DNA from: Panagrolaimus kolymaensis
Taxonomy: Eukaryota > Nematoda > Chromadorea > Rhabditida > Panagrolaimidae
Direction: 5' to 3'
DNA length: 64,000 nucleotides
Assembly (NCBI GenBank): GCA_028622995.1
Contig: JAJQJQ010000030.1
Span: 1,488,001-1,552,000 of the forward strand
Shown here: one piece after another, positions 1 through 12,009 of the stretch
How positions within the stretch are numbered: position 1 is the first letter of the stretch
Layout of the letters: every line of letters starts with the position of its first letter
Position numbers and translations under genes: made by a program
The notes under the pieces: model-generated
The model's database searches: none
What the model was told of the DNA's origin: nothing
Seen by the model: the letters and a program-made list of their open reading frames with translations, nothing else

Positions 1-60
1 TTTGAATTTTGTTTAGTAAATCTAATACAAAAAACGATAAAGAATTTGAAAAAATTTACA

Positions 61-102
61 AATCATCCGCAGCTTCGACCATAAAATAATGGCAAGCAAA
101 TA
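61..102. other. Conserved monomer core between inverted-repeat arms (example copy)
   Basis: In the first monomer 'aaaatttaca' (51-60) and 'tgtaaatttt' (103-112) are perfect 10-bp inverted repeats. The 42 bp between them is the most G+C-rich and least variable part of the monomer, containing 'atcatccgcagcttcgacc' and 'ataatggcaagc'. Among families it differs mainly at three places: ccGcag/ccAcag, gaccAt/gaccGt and gcaagC/gcaagA. Type B has one mismatch in the left arm ('aaaaattaca'). A protein-binding site or a cruciform-forming dyad is possible, but this is inferred only from conservation and symmetry. Confidence 0.6.
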
Positions 103-120
103 TGTAAATTTTCATGAAAG

Positions 121-160
121 AAACATTTTTATTTTATGAAAAACATTTTTAATTTTTGAC
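121..160. repeat. 20-bp internal duplication within the monomer (example copy)
   Basis: 'aaacattttt' occurs at 121 and again at 141, exactly 20 bp apart, each followed by an A/T-rich stretch ('attttatgaa' and 'aatttttgac'). This makes a degenerate tandem pair inside every monomer. In B-type copies the first half is altered to 'aaaaaataaaatttt' or, in another form, 'aaaaaattattttaaatg', while the second half stays intact. The spaced T5 and A5 runs are of the sort that bends DNA, a common property of satellites. Confidence 0.7.
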
Positions 161-174
161 ATTCTGTGATTGGA

Positions 175-348
175 TTTGAAATTGGTTTAGAAAATCTAAT
201 GAAAAAAGCGGTGAAGAATTCGAAAAAAATTACAAATCATCCACAGCTTCGACCATAAAATAATGGCAAGCAAATATGTAAATTTTCATGAAAGAAACAT
301 TTTTATTTTATGAAAAACATTTTTAATTTTTGATTTCCTGAGATTGGA
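175..348. repeat. Reference monomer, type C
   Basis: Type C looks like B up to 'gaaaatctaatga', then reads 'aaaaagcggtgaagaattcg' where B has 'aacaaacggtgaagaaaatt'. It contains an EcoRI site (216-221) absent from B. It is a minority family seen at, for example, 175, about 2,625, 5,236, 7,672, 11,156, 14,287, 15,679, 16,030, 18,118, 19,334 and 22,644. It appears often as a single copy inside a higher-order unit, which makes it a useful marker of unit boundaries. In the 4,527-bp duplication one C copy (about 19,321) is replaced by B in the partner (about 23,848). Confidence 0.9.
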
Positions 349-1044
349 TTTGAATTTTGTTTAGTAAATCTAATACAAAAAACGATAAAGAATTTGAAAA
401 AATTTACAAATCATCCGCAGCTTCGACCATAAAATAATGGCAAGCAAATATGTAAATTTTCATGAAAGAAACATTTTTATTTTATGAAAAACATTTTTAA
501 TTTTTGATTTCTTGAGATTGGATTTGAATTTTGTTTAGTAAATCTAATAAAACAAACGGTGAAGAAAATTAAAAAAATTACAAATCATCCACAGCTTCGA
601 CCGTAAAATAATGGCAAGCAATTATGTAAATTTTCATGCAAGAAACATTTTTATTTTATGAAAAACATTTTTAATTTTTGATTTCCTGAGATTGGATTTG
701 AATTTTGTTTAGTAAACATAATACAAAAAACGATAAAGAATTCGAAAAATTTTACAAATCATCCGCAGCTTCGACCATAAAATAATGGCAAGCAAATATG
801 TAAATTTTCATGAAAGAAACATTTTTATTTTATGAAAAACATTTTTAATTTTTGACATTCTGTGATTGGATTTGAATTTTGTTTAGTAAATATAATACAA
901 AAAACGATAAAGAATTCGAAAAAAATTACAAATCATCCGCAGCTTCGACCATAAAATAATGGCAAGCAATTATGTAAATTTTCAAGCAAGAAAAAATTAT
1001 TTTAAATGAAAAACATTTTTAATTTTTGACATTCTGTGATTGGA

Positions 1045-1740
1045 TTTGAAATTGGTTTAGAAAATCTAATAAAACAAACGGTGAAGAAAATTAAAAAAAT
1101 TACAAATCATCCACAGCTTCGACCGTAAAATAATGGCAAGCAAATATGTAAATTTTCATGAAAGAAACATTTTTATTTTATGAAAAACATTTTTAATTTT
1201 TGATTTCTTGAGATTGGATTTGAATTTTGTTTAGTAAATCTAATAAAACAAACGGTGAAGAAAATTAAAAAAATTACAAATCATCCACAGCTTCGACCAT
1301 AAAATAATGGCAAGCAATTATGTAAATTTTCAAGCAAGAAAAAATTATTTTAAATGAAAAACATTTTTAATTTTTGACATTCTGTGATTGGATTTGAAAT
1401 TGGTTTAGAAAATCTAATAAAACAAACGGTGAAGAAAATTAAAAAAATTACAAATCATCCACAGCTTCGACCGTAAAATAATGGCAAGCAATTATGTAAA
1501 TTTTCATGCAAGAAAAAATAAAATTTTATGAAAAACATTTTTAATTTTTGATTTCTTGAGATTGGATTTGAATTTTGTTTAGTAAATCTAATAAAACAAA
1601 CGGTGAAGAAAATTAAAAAAATTACAAATCATCCACAGCTTCGACCATAAAATAATGGCAAGCAATTATGTAAATTTTCAAGCAAGAAAAAATTATTTTA
1701 AATGAAAAACATTTTTAATTTTTGACATTCTGTGATTGGA
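1045..1740. repeat. Dimer higher-order repeat, 348 bp x 2
   Basis: Monomers starting with 'tttgaaattggtttag' occur at 1,045, 1,393 and 1,741, alternating with recombinant monomers that start 'tttgaattttgtttag' but continue with the B-type 'aaaacaaacggtgaag'. This gives a 348-bp dimer repeated twice, with a partial third. The variant 'gatttcttgag' at the dimer junctions is seen in the left 7 kb of the array and not noticed elsewhere. Confidence 0.8.
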
Positions 1741-2090
1741 TTTGAAATTGGTTTAGAAAATCTAATAAAACAAACGGTGAAGAAAATTAAAAAAATTACA
1801 AATCATCCACAGCTTCGACCGTAAAATAATGGCAAGCAATTATGTAAATTTTCATGCAAGAAAAAATAAAATTTTATGAAAAACATTTTTAATTTTTGAC
1901 ATTCTGTGATTTGATTTGAAATTTGTTTAGAAAATCTAATAAAACAAACGGTGAAGAAAATTAAAAAAATTACAAATCATCCACAGCTTCGACCATAAAA
2001 TAATGGCAAGCAATTATGTAAATTTTCATGCAAGAAACATTTTTATTTTATGAAAAACATTTTTAATTTTTGATTTCCTGAGATTGGATT

Positions 2091-5000
2091 TGAATTTTGT
2101 TTAGTAAATATAATACAAAAAACGATAAAGAATTTGAAAAAATTTACAAATCATCCGCAGCTTCGACCATAAAATAATGGCAAGCAAATATGTAAATTTT
2201 CATGAAAGAAACATTTTTATTTTATGAAAAACATTTTTAATTTTTGATTTCTTGAGATTGGATTTGAATTTTGTTTAGTAAATCTAATAAAACAAACGGT
2301 GAAGAAAATTAAAAAAATTACAAATCATCCACAGCTTCGACCGTAAAATAATGGCAAGCAATTATGTAAATTTTCATGCAAGAAACATTTTTATTTTATG
2401 AAAAACATTTTTAATTTTTGATTTCCTGAGATTGGATTTGAATTTTGTTTAGTAAATATAATACAAAAAACGATAAAGAATTCGAAAAATTTTACAAATC
2501 ATCCGCAGCTTCGACCATAAAATAATGGCAAGCAAATATGTAAATTTTCATGCAAGAAACATTTTTATTTTATGAAAAACATTTTTAATTTTTGACATTC
2601 TGTGATTGGATTTGAAATTGGTTTAGAAAATCTAATGAAAAAAGCGGTGAAGAATTCGAAAAAAATTACAAATCATCCGCAGCTTCGACCGTAAAATAAT
2701 GGCAAGCAATTATGTAAATTTTCATGCAAGAAACATTTTTATTTTATGAAAAACATTTTTAATTTTTGATTTCCTGAGATTGGATTTGAATTTTGTTTAG
2801 TAAACATAATACAAAAAACGATAAAGAATTCGAAAAATTTTACAAATCATCCGCAGCTTCGACCATAAAATAATGGCAAGCAAATATGTAAATTTTCATG
2901 CAAGAAACATTTTTATTTTATGAAAAACATTTTTTAATTTTTGATTTCCTGAGATTGGATTTGAATTTTGTTTAGTAAATCTAATACAAAAAACGATAAA
3001 GAATTTGAAAAAATTTACAAATCATCCGCAGCTTCGACCATAAAATAATGGAAAGCAAATATGTAAATTTTCATGAAAGAAACATTTTTATTTTATGAAA
3101 AACATTTTTAATTTTTGACATTCTGTGATTGGATTTGAAATTGGTTTAGAAAATCTAATGAAAAAAGCGGTGAAGAATTCGAAAAAAATTACAAATCATC
3201 CGCAGCTTCGACCATAAAATAATGGCAAGCAAATATGTAAATTTTCATGAAAGAAACATTTTTATTTTATGAAAAACATTTTTAATTTTTGATTTCCTGA
3301 GATTGGATTTGAATTTTGTTTAGTAAATCTAATACAAAAAACGATAAAGAATTTGAAAAAATTTACAAATCATCCGCAGCTTCGACCATTAAATAATGGC
3401 AAGCAATTATGTAAATTTTCAAGCAAGAAAAAATTATTTTAAATGAAAAACATTTTTAATTTTTGACATTCTGTGATTGGATTTGAAATTGGTTTAGAAA
3501 ATCTAATAAAACAAACGGTGAAGAAAATTAAAAAAATTACAAATCATCCACAGCTTCGACCGTAAAATAATGGCAAGCAATTATGTAAATTTTCATGCAA
3601 GAAACATTTTTATTTTATGAAAAACATTTTTAATTTTTGATTTCCTGAGATTGGATTTGAATTTTGTTTAGTAAATATAATACAAAAAACGATAAAGAAT
3701 TCGAAAATTTTTACAAATCATCCGCAGCTTCGACCATTAAATAATGGCAAGCAATTATGTAAATTTTCAAGCAAGAAAAAATTATTTTAAATGAAAAACA
3801 TTTTTAATTTTTGACATTCTGTGATTGGATTTGAAATTGGTTTAGAAAATCTAATAAAACAAACGGTGAAGAAAATTAAAAAAATTACAAATCATCCACA
3901 GCTTCGACCGTAAAATAATGGCAAGCAATTATGTAAATTTTCATGCAAGAAAAAATAAAATTTTATGAAAAACATTTTTAATTTTTGACATTCTGTGATT
4001 TGATTTGAAATTTGTTTAGAAAATCTAATAAAACAAACGGTGAAGAAAATTAAAAAAATTACAAATCATCCACAGCTTCGACCATAAAATAATGGCAAGC
4101 AAATATGTAAATTTTCATGAAAGAAACATTTTTATTTTATGAAAAACATTTTTAATTTTTGATTTCTTGAGATTGGATTTGAATTTTGTTTAGTAAATCT
4201 AATAAAACAAACGGTGAAGAAAATTAAAAAAATTACAAATCATCCACAGCTTCGACCGTAAAATAATGGCAAGCAATTATGTAAATTTTCATGCAAGAAA
4301 CATTTTTATTTTATGAAAAACATTTTTAATTTTTGATTTCCTGAGATTGGATTTGAATTTTGTTTAGTAAATATAATACAAAAAACGATAAAGAATTCGA
4401 AAATTTTTACAAATCATCCGCAGCTTCGACCATTAAATAATGGCAAGCAATTATGTAAATTTTCAAGCAAGAAAAAATTATTTTAAATGAAAAACATTTT
4501 TAATTTTTGACATTCTGTGATTGGATTTGAAATTGGTTTAGAAAATCTAATAAAACAAACGGTGAAGAAAATTAAAAAAATTACAAATCATCCACAGCTT
4601 CGACCGTAAAATAATGGCAAGCAATTATGTAAATTTTCATGCAAGAAACATTTTTATTTTATGAAAAACATTTTTAATTTTTGATTTCCTGAGATTGGAT
4701 TTGAATTTTGTTTAGTAAATATAATACAAAAAACGATAAAGAATTTGAAAAAATTTACAAATCATCCGCAGCTTCGACCATAAAATAATGGCAAGCAAAT
4801 ATGTAAATTTTCATGAAAGAAACATTTTTATTTTATGAAAAACATTTTTAATTTTTGATTTCTTGAGATTGGATTTGAATTTTGTTTAGTAAATCTAATA
4901 AAACAAACGGTGAAGAAAATTAAAAAAATTACAAATCATCCACAGCTTCGACCGTAAAATAATGGCAAGCAATTATGTAAATTTTCATGCAAGAAACATT

Positions 5001-8000
5001 TTTATTTTATGAAAAACATTTTTAATTTTTGATTTCCTGAGATTGGATTTGAATTTTGTTTAGTAAATATAATACAAAAAACGATAAAGAATTCGAAAAA
5101 TTTTACAAATCATCCGCAGCTTCGACCATAAAATAATGGCAAGCAAATATGTAAATTTTCATGCAAGAAACATTTTTATTTTATGAAAAACATTTTTAAT
5201 TTTTGACATTCTGTGATTGGATTTGAAATTGGTTTAGAAAATCTAATGAAAAAAGCGGTGAAGAATTCGAAAAAAATTACAAATCATCCGCAGCTTCGAC
5301 CGTAAAATAATGGCAAGCAATTATGTAAATTTTCATGCAAGAAACATTTTTATTTTATGAAAAACATTTTTAATTTTTGATTTCCTGAGATTGGATTTGA
5401 ATTTTGTTTAGTAAACATAATACAAAAAACGATAAAGAATTCGAAAAATTTTACAAATCATCCGCAGCTTCGACCATAAAATAATGGCAAGCAAATATGT
5501 AAATTTTCATGCAAGAAACATTTTTATTTTATGAAAAACATTTTTTAATTTTTGATTTCCTGAGATTGGATTTGAATTTTGTTTAGTAAATCTAATACAA
5601 AAAACGATAAAGAATTTGAAAAAATTTACAAATCATCCGCAGCTTCGACCATAAAATAATGGCAAGCAAATATGTAAATTTTCATGAAAGAAACATTTTT
5701 ATTTTATGAAAAACATTTTTAATTTTTGACATTCTGTGATTGGATTTGAAATTGGTTTAGAAAATCTAATGAAAAAAGCGGTGAAGAATTCGAAAAAAAT
5801 TACAAATCATCCGCAGCTTCGACCATAAAATAATGGCAAGCAAATATGTAAATTTTCATGAAAGAAACATTTTTATTTTATGAAAAACATTTTTAATTTT
5901 TGATTTCCTGAGATTGGATTTGAATTTTGTTTAGTAAATCTAATACAAAAAACGATAAAGAATTTGAAAAAATTTACAAATCATCCGCAGCTTCGACCAT
6001 TAAATAATGGCAAGCAATTATGTAAATTTTCAAGCAAGAAAAAATTATTTTAAATGAAAAACATTTTTAATTTTTGACATTCTGTGATTGGATTTGAAAT
6101 TGGTTTAGAAAATCTAATAAAACAAACGGTGAAGAAAATTAAAAAAATTACAAATCATCCACAGCTTCGACCGTAAAATAATGGCAAGCAATTATGTAAA
6201 TTTTCATGCAAGAAACATTTTTATTTTATGAAAAACATTTTTAATTTTTGATTTCCTGAGATTGGATTTGAATTTTGTTTAGTAAATATAATACAAAAAA
6301 CGATAAAGAATTCGAAAATTTTTACAAATCATCCGCAGCTTCGACCATTAAATAATGGCAAGCAATTATGTAAATTTTCAAGCAAGAAAAAATTATTTTA
6401 AATGAAAAACATTTTTAATTTTTGACATTCTGTGATTGGATTTGAAATTGGTTTAGAAAATCTAATAAAACAAACGGTGAAGAAAATTAAAAAAATTACA
6501 AATCATCCACAGCTTCGACCGTAAAATAATGGCAAGCAATTATGTAAATTTTCATGCAAGAAAAAATAAAATTTTATGAAAAACATTTTTAATTTTTGAC
6601 ATTCTGTGATTTGATTTGAAATTTGTTTAGAAAATCTAATAAAACAAACGGTGAAGAAAATTAAAAAAATTACAAATCATCCACAGCTTCGACCATAAAA
6701 TAATGGCAAGCAAATATGTAAATTTTCATGAAAGAAACATTTTTATTTTATGAAAAACATTTTTAATTTTTGATTTCTTGAGATTGGATTTGAATTTTGT
6801 TTAGTAAATCTAATAAAACAAACGGTGAAGAAAATTAAAAAAATTACAAATCATCCACAGCTTCGACCGTAAAATAATGGCAAGCAATTATGTAAATTTT
6901 CATGCAAGAAACATTTTTATTTTATGAAAAACATTTTTAATTTTTGATTTCCTGAGATTGGATTTGAATTTTGTTTAGTAAATATAATACAAAAAACGAT
7001 AAAGAATTCGAAAATTTTTACAAATCATCCGCAGCTTCGACCATTAAATAATGGCAAGCAATTATGTAAATTTTCAAGCAAGAAAAAATTATTTTAAATG
7101 AAAAACATTTTTAATTTTTGACATTCTGTGATTGGATTTGAAATTGGTTTAGAAAATCTAATAAAACAAACGGTGAAGAAAATTAAAAAAATTACAAATC
7201 ATCCACAGCTTCGACCGTAAAATAATGGCAAGCAATTATGTAAATTTTCATGCAAGAAAAAATAAAATTTTATGAAAAACATTTTTAATTTTTGACATTC
7301 TGTGATTTGATTTGAAATTTGTTTAGAAAATCTAATAAAACAAACGGTGAAGAAAATTAAAAAAATTACAAATCATCCACAGCTTCGACCGTAAAATAAT
7401 GGCAAGCAATTATGTAAATTTTCATGCAAGAAACATTTTTATTTTATGAAAAACATTTTTAATTTTTGATTTCCTGAGATTGGATTTGAATTTTGTTTAG
7501 TAAATATAATACAAAAAACGATAAAGAATTCGAAAAATTTTACAAATCATCCGCAGCTTCGACCATAAAATAATGGCAAGCAAATATGTAAATTTTCATG
7601 CAAGAAACATTTTTATTTTATGAAAAACATTTTTAATTTTTGACATTCTGTGATTGGATTTGAAATTGGTTTAGAAAATCTAATGAAAAAAGCGGTGAAG
7701 AATTCGAAAAAAATTACAAATCATCCGCAGCTTCGACCGTAAAATAATGGCAAGCAATTATGTAAATTTTCATGCAAGAAACATTTTTATTTTATGAAAA
7801 ACATTTTTAATTTTTGATTTCCTGAGATTGGATTTGAATTTTGTTTAGTAAACATAATACAAAAAACGATAAAGAATTCGAAAAATTTTACAAATCATCC
7901 GCAGCTTCGACCATAAAATAATGGCAAGCAAATATGTAAATTTTCATGCAAGAAACATTTTTATTTTATGAAAAACATTTTTTAATTTTTGATTTCCTGA

Positions 8001-8020
8001 GATTGGATTTGAATTTTGTT
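2091..8020. repeat. 15-monomer higher-order repeat, period 2,611 bp
   Basis: Motifs at 2,091, 2,921 and 2,960 recur at 4,702, 5,532 and 5,571, all offset by 2,611 bp (15 x 174 plus one inserted T). Spot checks across 2,091-4,643 versus 4,702-7,254 show matching monomer order and only isolated differences, such as 'aatggaaagc' near 3,050 where the partner has 'aatggcaagc'. At about 7,254 the register changes, and a partial third copy follows to about 8,020; its inserted T lies 2,437 bp (14 monomers plus 1) after the second copy's. This is the longest regular tandem higher-order repeat in the window. Confidence 0.88.
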
Positions 8021-8181
8021 TAGGAAATCTAATACAAAAAACGATAAAGTTTTCGAAAAATTTTACAAATCATCCGCAGCTTCGACCATTAAATAATGGC
8101 AAGCAATTATGTAAATTTTCATGCAAGAAACATTTTTATTTTATGAAAAACATTTTTAATTTTTGACATTCTGTGATTGGA

Positions 8182-8355
8182 TTTGAAATTGGTTTAGAAA
8201 ATCTAATAAAACAAACGGTGAAGAAAATTAAAAAAATTACAAATCATCCACAGCTTCGACCGTAAAATAATGGCAAGCAATTATGTAAATTTTCATGCAA
8301 GAAAAAATAAAATTTTATGAAAAACATTTTTAATTTTTGACATTCTGTGATTGGA
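8182..8355. repeat. Reference monomer, type B
   Basis: Type B opens 'tttgaaattggtttagaaaa' and carries 'aaaacaaacggtgaagaaaa', 'catccacagcttcgaccgt' and 'gcaattatg'. Its 3' half is either 'gcaagaaacatttttatttt' or, as here, 'gcaagaaaaaataaaatttt'. Copies after the latter type often start 'gatttgatttgaaatttgtt' (called B' here). B and B' dominate about 8.2-16.9, 31.2-33.9 and 38.8-41.4 kb. Compared with type A, differences are concentrated in the first half and around position 120-140, while the centre is almost unchanged. Length is 174 bp, the same as type A. Confidence 0.93.
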
Positions 8356-8703
8356 TTTGAAATTGGTTTAGAAAATCTAATAAAACAAACGGTGAAGAAA
8401 ATTAAAAAAATTACAAATCATCCACAGCTTCGACCGTAAAATAATGGCAAGCAATTATGTAAATTTTCATGCAAGAAACATTTTTATTTTATGAAAAACA
8501 TTTTTAATTTTTGACATTCTGTGATTGGATTTGAAATTGGTTTAGAAAATCTAATAAAACAAACGGTGAAGAAAATTAAAAAAATTACAAATCATCCACA
8601 GCTTCGACCGTAAAATAATGGCAAGCAATTATGTAAATTTTCATGCAAGAAACATTTTTATTTTATGAAAAACATTTTTAATTTTTGATTTCCTGAGATT
8701 GGA

Positions 8704-8877
8704 TTTGAATTTTGTTTAGTAAATCTAATACAAAAAACGATAAAGTTTTCGAAAAATTTTACAAATCATCCGCAGCTTCGACCATTAAATAATGGCAAGC
8801 AATTATGTAAATTTTCATGCAAGAAACATTTTTATTTTATGAAAAACATTTTTAATTTTTGACATTCTGTGATTGGA
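8704..8877. repeat. Reference monomer, type A5 ('aaagttttcg' variant)
   Basis: This type A variant reads 'gataaagttttcgaaaaatt' and carries 'gaccattaaataatgg' in place of 'gaccataaaataatgg'. It occurs with its 'acgat' motif at 8,041, 8,737, 9,259, 9,781, 11,695, 12,043, 12,739, 13,436, 15,002, 16,394, 18,658 and 23,185, and again near 32,771. Every spacing I checked is a whole number of monomers plus known 1-bp insertions (for example 696, 522, 522, 1,914, 348, 696 and 697 bp). It is therefore a natural ruler for the higher-order structure of the 8-24 kb part of the array. Confidence 0.9.
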
Positions 8878-10030
8878 TTTGAAATTGGTTTAGAAAATCT
8901 AATAAAACAAACGGTGAAGAAAATTAAAAAAATTACAAATCATCCACAGCTTCGACCGTAAAATAATGGCAAGCAATTATGTAAATTTTCATGCAAGAAA
9001 CATTTTTATTTTATGAAAAACATTTTTAATTTTTGACATTCTGTGATTGGATTTGAAATTGGTTTAGAAAATCTAATAAAACAAACGGTGAAGAAAATTA
9101 AAAAAATTACAAATCATCCACAGCTTCGACCGTAAAATAATGGCAAGCAATTATGTAAATTTTCATGCAAGAAACATTTTTATTTTATGAAAAACATTTT
9201 TAATTTTTGATTTCCTGAGATTGGATTTGAATTTTGTTTAGTAAATCTAATACAAAAAACGATAAAGTTTTCGAAAAATTTTACAAATCATCCGCAGCTT
9301 CGACCATTAAATAATGGCAAGCAATTATGTAAATTTTCATGCAAGAAACATTTTTATTTTATGAAAAACATTTTTAATTTTTGACATTCTGTGATTGGAT
9401 TTGAAATTGGTTTAGAAAATCTAATAAAACAAACGGTGAAGAAAATTAAAAAAATTACAAATCATCCACAGCTTCGACCGTAAAATAATGGCAAGCAATT
9501 ATGTAAATTTTCATGCAAGAAACATTTTTATTTTATGAAAAACATTTTTAATTTTTGACATTCTGTGATTGGATTTGAAATTGGTTTAGAAAATCTAATA
9601 AAACAAACGGTGAAGAAAATTAAAAAAATTACAAATCATCCACAGCTTCGACCGTAAAATAATGGCAAGCAATTATGTAAATTTTCATGCAAGAAACATT
9701 TTTATTTTATGAAAAACATTTTTAATTTTTGATTTCCTGAGATTGGATTTGAATTTTGTTTAGTAAATCTAATACAAAAAACGATAAAGTTTTCGAAAAA
9801 TTTTACAAATCATCCGCAGCTTCGACCATTAAATAATGGCAAGCAATTATGTAAATTTTCATGCAAGAAACATTTTTATTTTATGAAAAACATTTTTAAT
9901 TTTTGACATTCTGTGATTGGATTTGAAATTGGTTTAGAAAATCTAATAAAACAAACGGTGAAGAAAATTAAAAAAATTACAAATCATCCACAGCTTCGAC
10001 CGTAAAATAATGGCAAGCAATTATGTAAAT
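8704..10030. repeat. Trimer higher-order repeat, 522 bp
   Basis: The order A5-B-B repeats from 8,704 and 9,226, with a third copy from 9,748. The rare 'aaagttttcg' monomer marks each unit exactly 522 bp apart. The first two units are complete. The third agrees until about 10,030, where the second monomer switches to the 'aaaaaataaaatttt' 3' half. Confidence 0.88.
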
Positions 10031-12009
10031 TTTCATGCAAGAAAAAATAAAATTTTATGAAAAACATTTTTAATTTTTGACATTCTGTGATTTGATTTGA
10101 AATTTGTTTAGAAAATCTAATAAAACAAACGGTGAAGAAAATTAAAAAAATTACAAATCATCCACAGCTTCGACCGTAAAATAATGGCAAGCAATTATGT
10201 AAATTTTCATGCAAGAAAAAATAAATTTTTATGAAAAACATTTTTAATTTTTGACATTCTGTGATTTGATTTGAAATTTGTTTAGAAAATCTAATAAAAC
10301 AAACGGTGAAGAAAATTAAAAAAATTACAAATCATCCACAGCTTCGACCGTAAAATAATGGCAAGCAATTATGTAAATTTTCATGCAAGAAACATTTTTA
10401 TTTTATGAAAAACATTTTTAATTTTTGACATTCTGTGATTGGATTTGAAATTGGTTTAGAAAATCTAATAAAACAAAAGGTGAAGAAAATTAAAAAAATT
10501 ACAAATCATCCACAGCTTCGACCGTAAAATAATGGCAAGCAATTATGTAAATTTTCATGCAAGAAAAAATAAAATTTTATGAAAAACATTTTTAATTTTT
10601 GACATTCTGTGATTTGATTTGAAATTTGTTTAGAAAATCTAATAAAACAAACGGTGAAGAAAATTAAAAAAATTACAAATCATCCACAGCTTCGACCGTA
10701 AAATAATGGCAAGCAATTATGTAAATTTTCATGCAAGAAACATTTTTATTTTATGAAAAACATTTTTAATTTTTGACATTCTGTGATTGGATTTGAAATT
10801 GGTTTAGAAAATCTAATAAAACAAACGGTGAAGAAAATTAAAAAAATTACAAATCATCCACAGCTTCGACCGTAAAATAATGGCAAGCAATTATGTAAAT
10901 TTTCATGCAAGAAAAAATAAAATTTTATGAAAAACATTTTTAATTTTTGACATTCTGTGATTTGATTTGAAATTTGTTTAGAAAATCTAATAAAACAAAC
11001 GGTGAAGAAAATTAAAAAAATTACAAATCATCCACAGCTTCGACCGTAAAATAATGGCAAGCAATTATGTAAATTTTCATGCAAGAAAAAATAAATTTTT
11101 ATGAAAAACATTTTTAATTTTTGACATTCTGTGATTGGATTTGAAATTGGTTTAGAAAATCTAATGAAAAAAGCGGTGAAGAATTCGAAAAAAATTACAA
11201 ATCATCCACAGCTTCGACCGTAAAATAATGGCAAGCAATTATGTAAATTTTCATGCAAGAAAAAATAAAATTTTATGAAAAACATTTTTAATTTTTGACA
11301 TTCTGTGATTTGATTTGAAATTTGTTTAGAAAATCTAATAAAACAAACGGTGAAGAAAATTAAAAAAATTACAAATCATCCACAGCTTCGACCGTAAAAT
11401 AATGGCAAGCAATTATGTAAATTTTCATGCAAGAAACATTTTTATTTTATGAAAAACATTTTTAATTTTTGACATTCTGTGATTGGATTTGAAATTGGTT
11501 TAGAAAATCTAATAAAACAAACGGTGAAGAAAATTAAAAAAATTACTAATCATCCGCAGCTTCGACCATAAAATAATGGCAAGCAAATATGTAAATTTTC
11601 ATGAAAGAAACATTTTTATTTTATGAAAAACATTTTTAATTTTTGATTTCCTGAGATTGGATTTGAATTTTGTTTAGTAAATCTAATACAAAAAACGATA
11701 AAGTTTTCGAAAAATTTTACAAATCATCCGCAGCTTCGACCATTAAATAATGGCAAGCAATTATGTAAATTTTCAAGCAAGAAAAAATTATTTTAAATGA
11801 AAAACATTTTTAATTTTTGACATTCTGTGATTGGATTTGAAATTGGTTTAGAAAATCTAATAAAACAAACTGTGAAGAAAATTAAAAAAATTACAAATCA
11901 TCCACAGCTTCGACCGTAAAATAATGGCAAGCAATTATGTAAATTTTCATGAAAGAAACATTTTTATTTTATGAAAAACATTTTTAATTTTTGATTTCCT
12001 GAGATTGGA
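10031..12009. repeat. B-rich, weakly ordered part of the array
   Basis: Mostly B and B' monomers with one C copy near 11,156 and A-type copies near 11,560-11,700. Two alternating 3' halves ('gaaacatttttatttt' and 'gaaaaaataaaatttt') give short runs of 348-bp periodicity but no longer unit that I could follow. The private forms 'attactaatcat' (11,542) and 'caaactgtgaag' (about 11,866) recur at 16,241 and about 15,173, showing exchange with the next block. Confidence 0.7.

Larger units (their letters stand above)
1..174. repeat. Reference monomer, type A
   Basis: Type A opens with 'tttgaattttgtttagtaaa' and continues with 'acaaaaaacgataaagaat'. The centre carries 'catccgcagcttcgaccat', and the usual 3' end is 'gatttcctgagattgga', although this copy ends in 'gacattctgtgattgga'. 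I counted 40 G or C in 174 bases (23%). Sub-variants after 'aaagaa' define A1 ('tttgaaaaaattt', as here), A2 ('ttcgaaaaatttt', creating an EcoRI and a BstBI site), A3 ('tttggaaaaattt') and A4 ('tatggaaaaattt'). Position 20-24 also varies between 'atcta', 'atata' and 'acata'. The phase is arbitrary; the biological start is unknown. Confidence 0.95.

Noticed and set aside
71..90. CENP-B box in the monomer ('cttcgacc...')
   Set aside because: TTCG is present, but the downstream CGGG required by the box (TTCG, then A, then CGGG at fixed spacing) is absent in all families.
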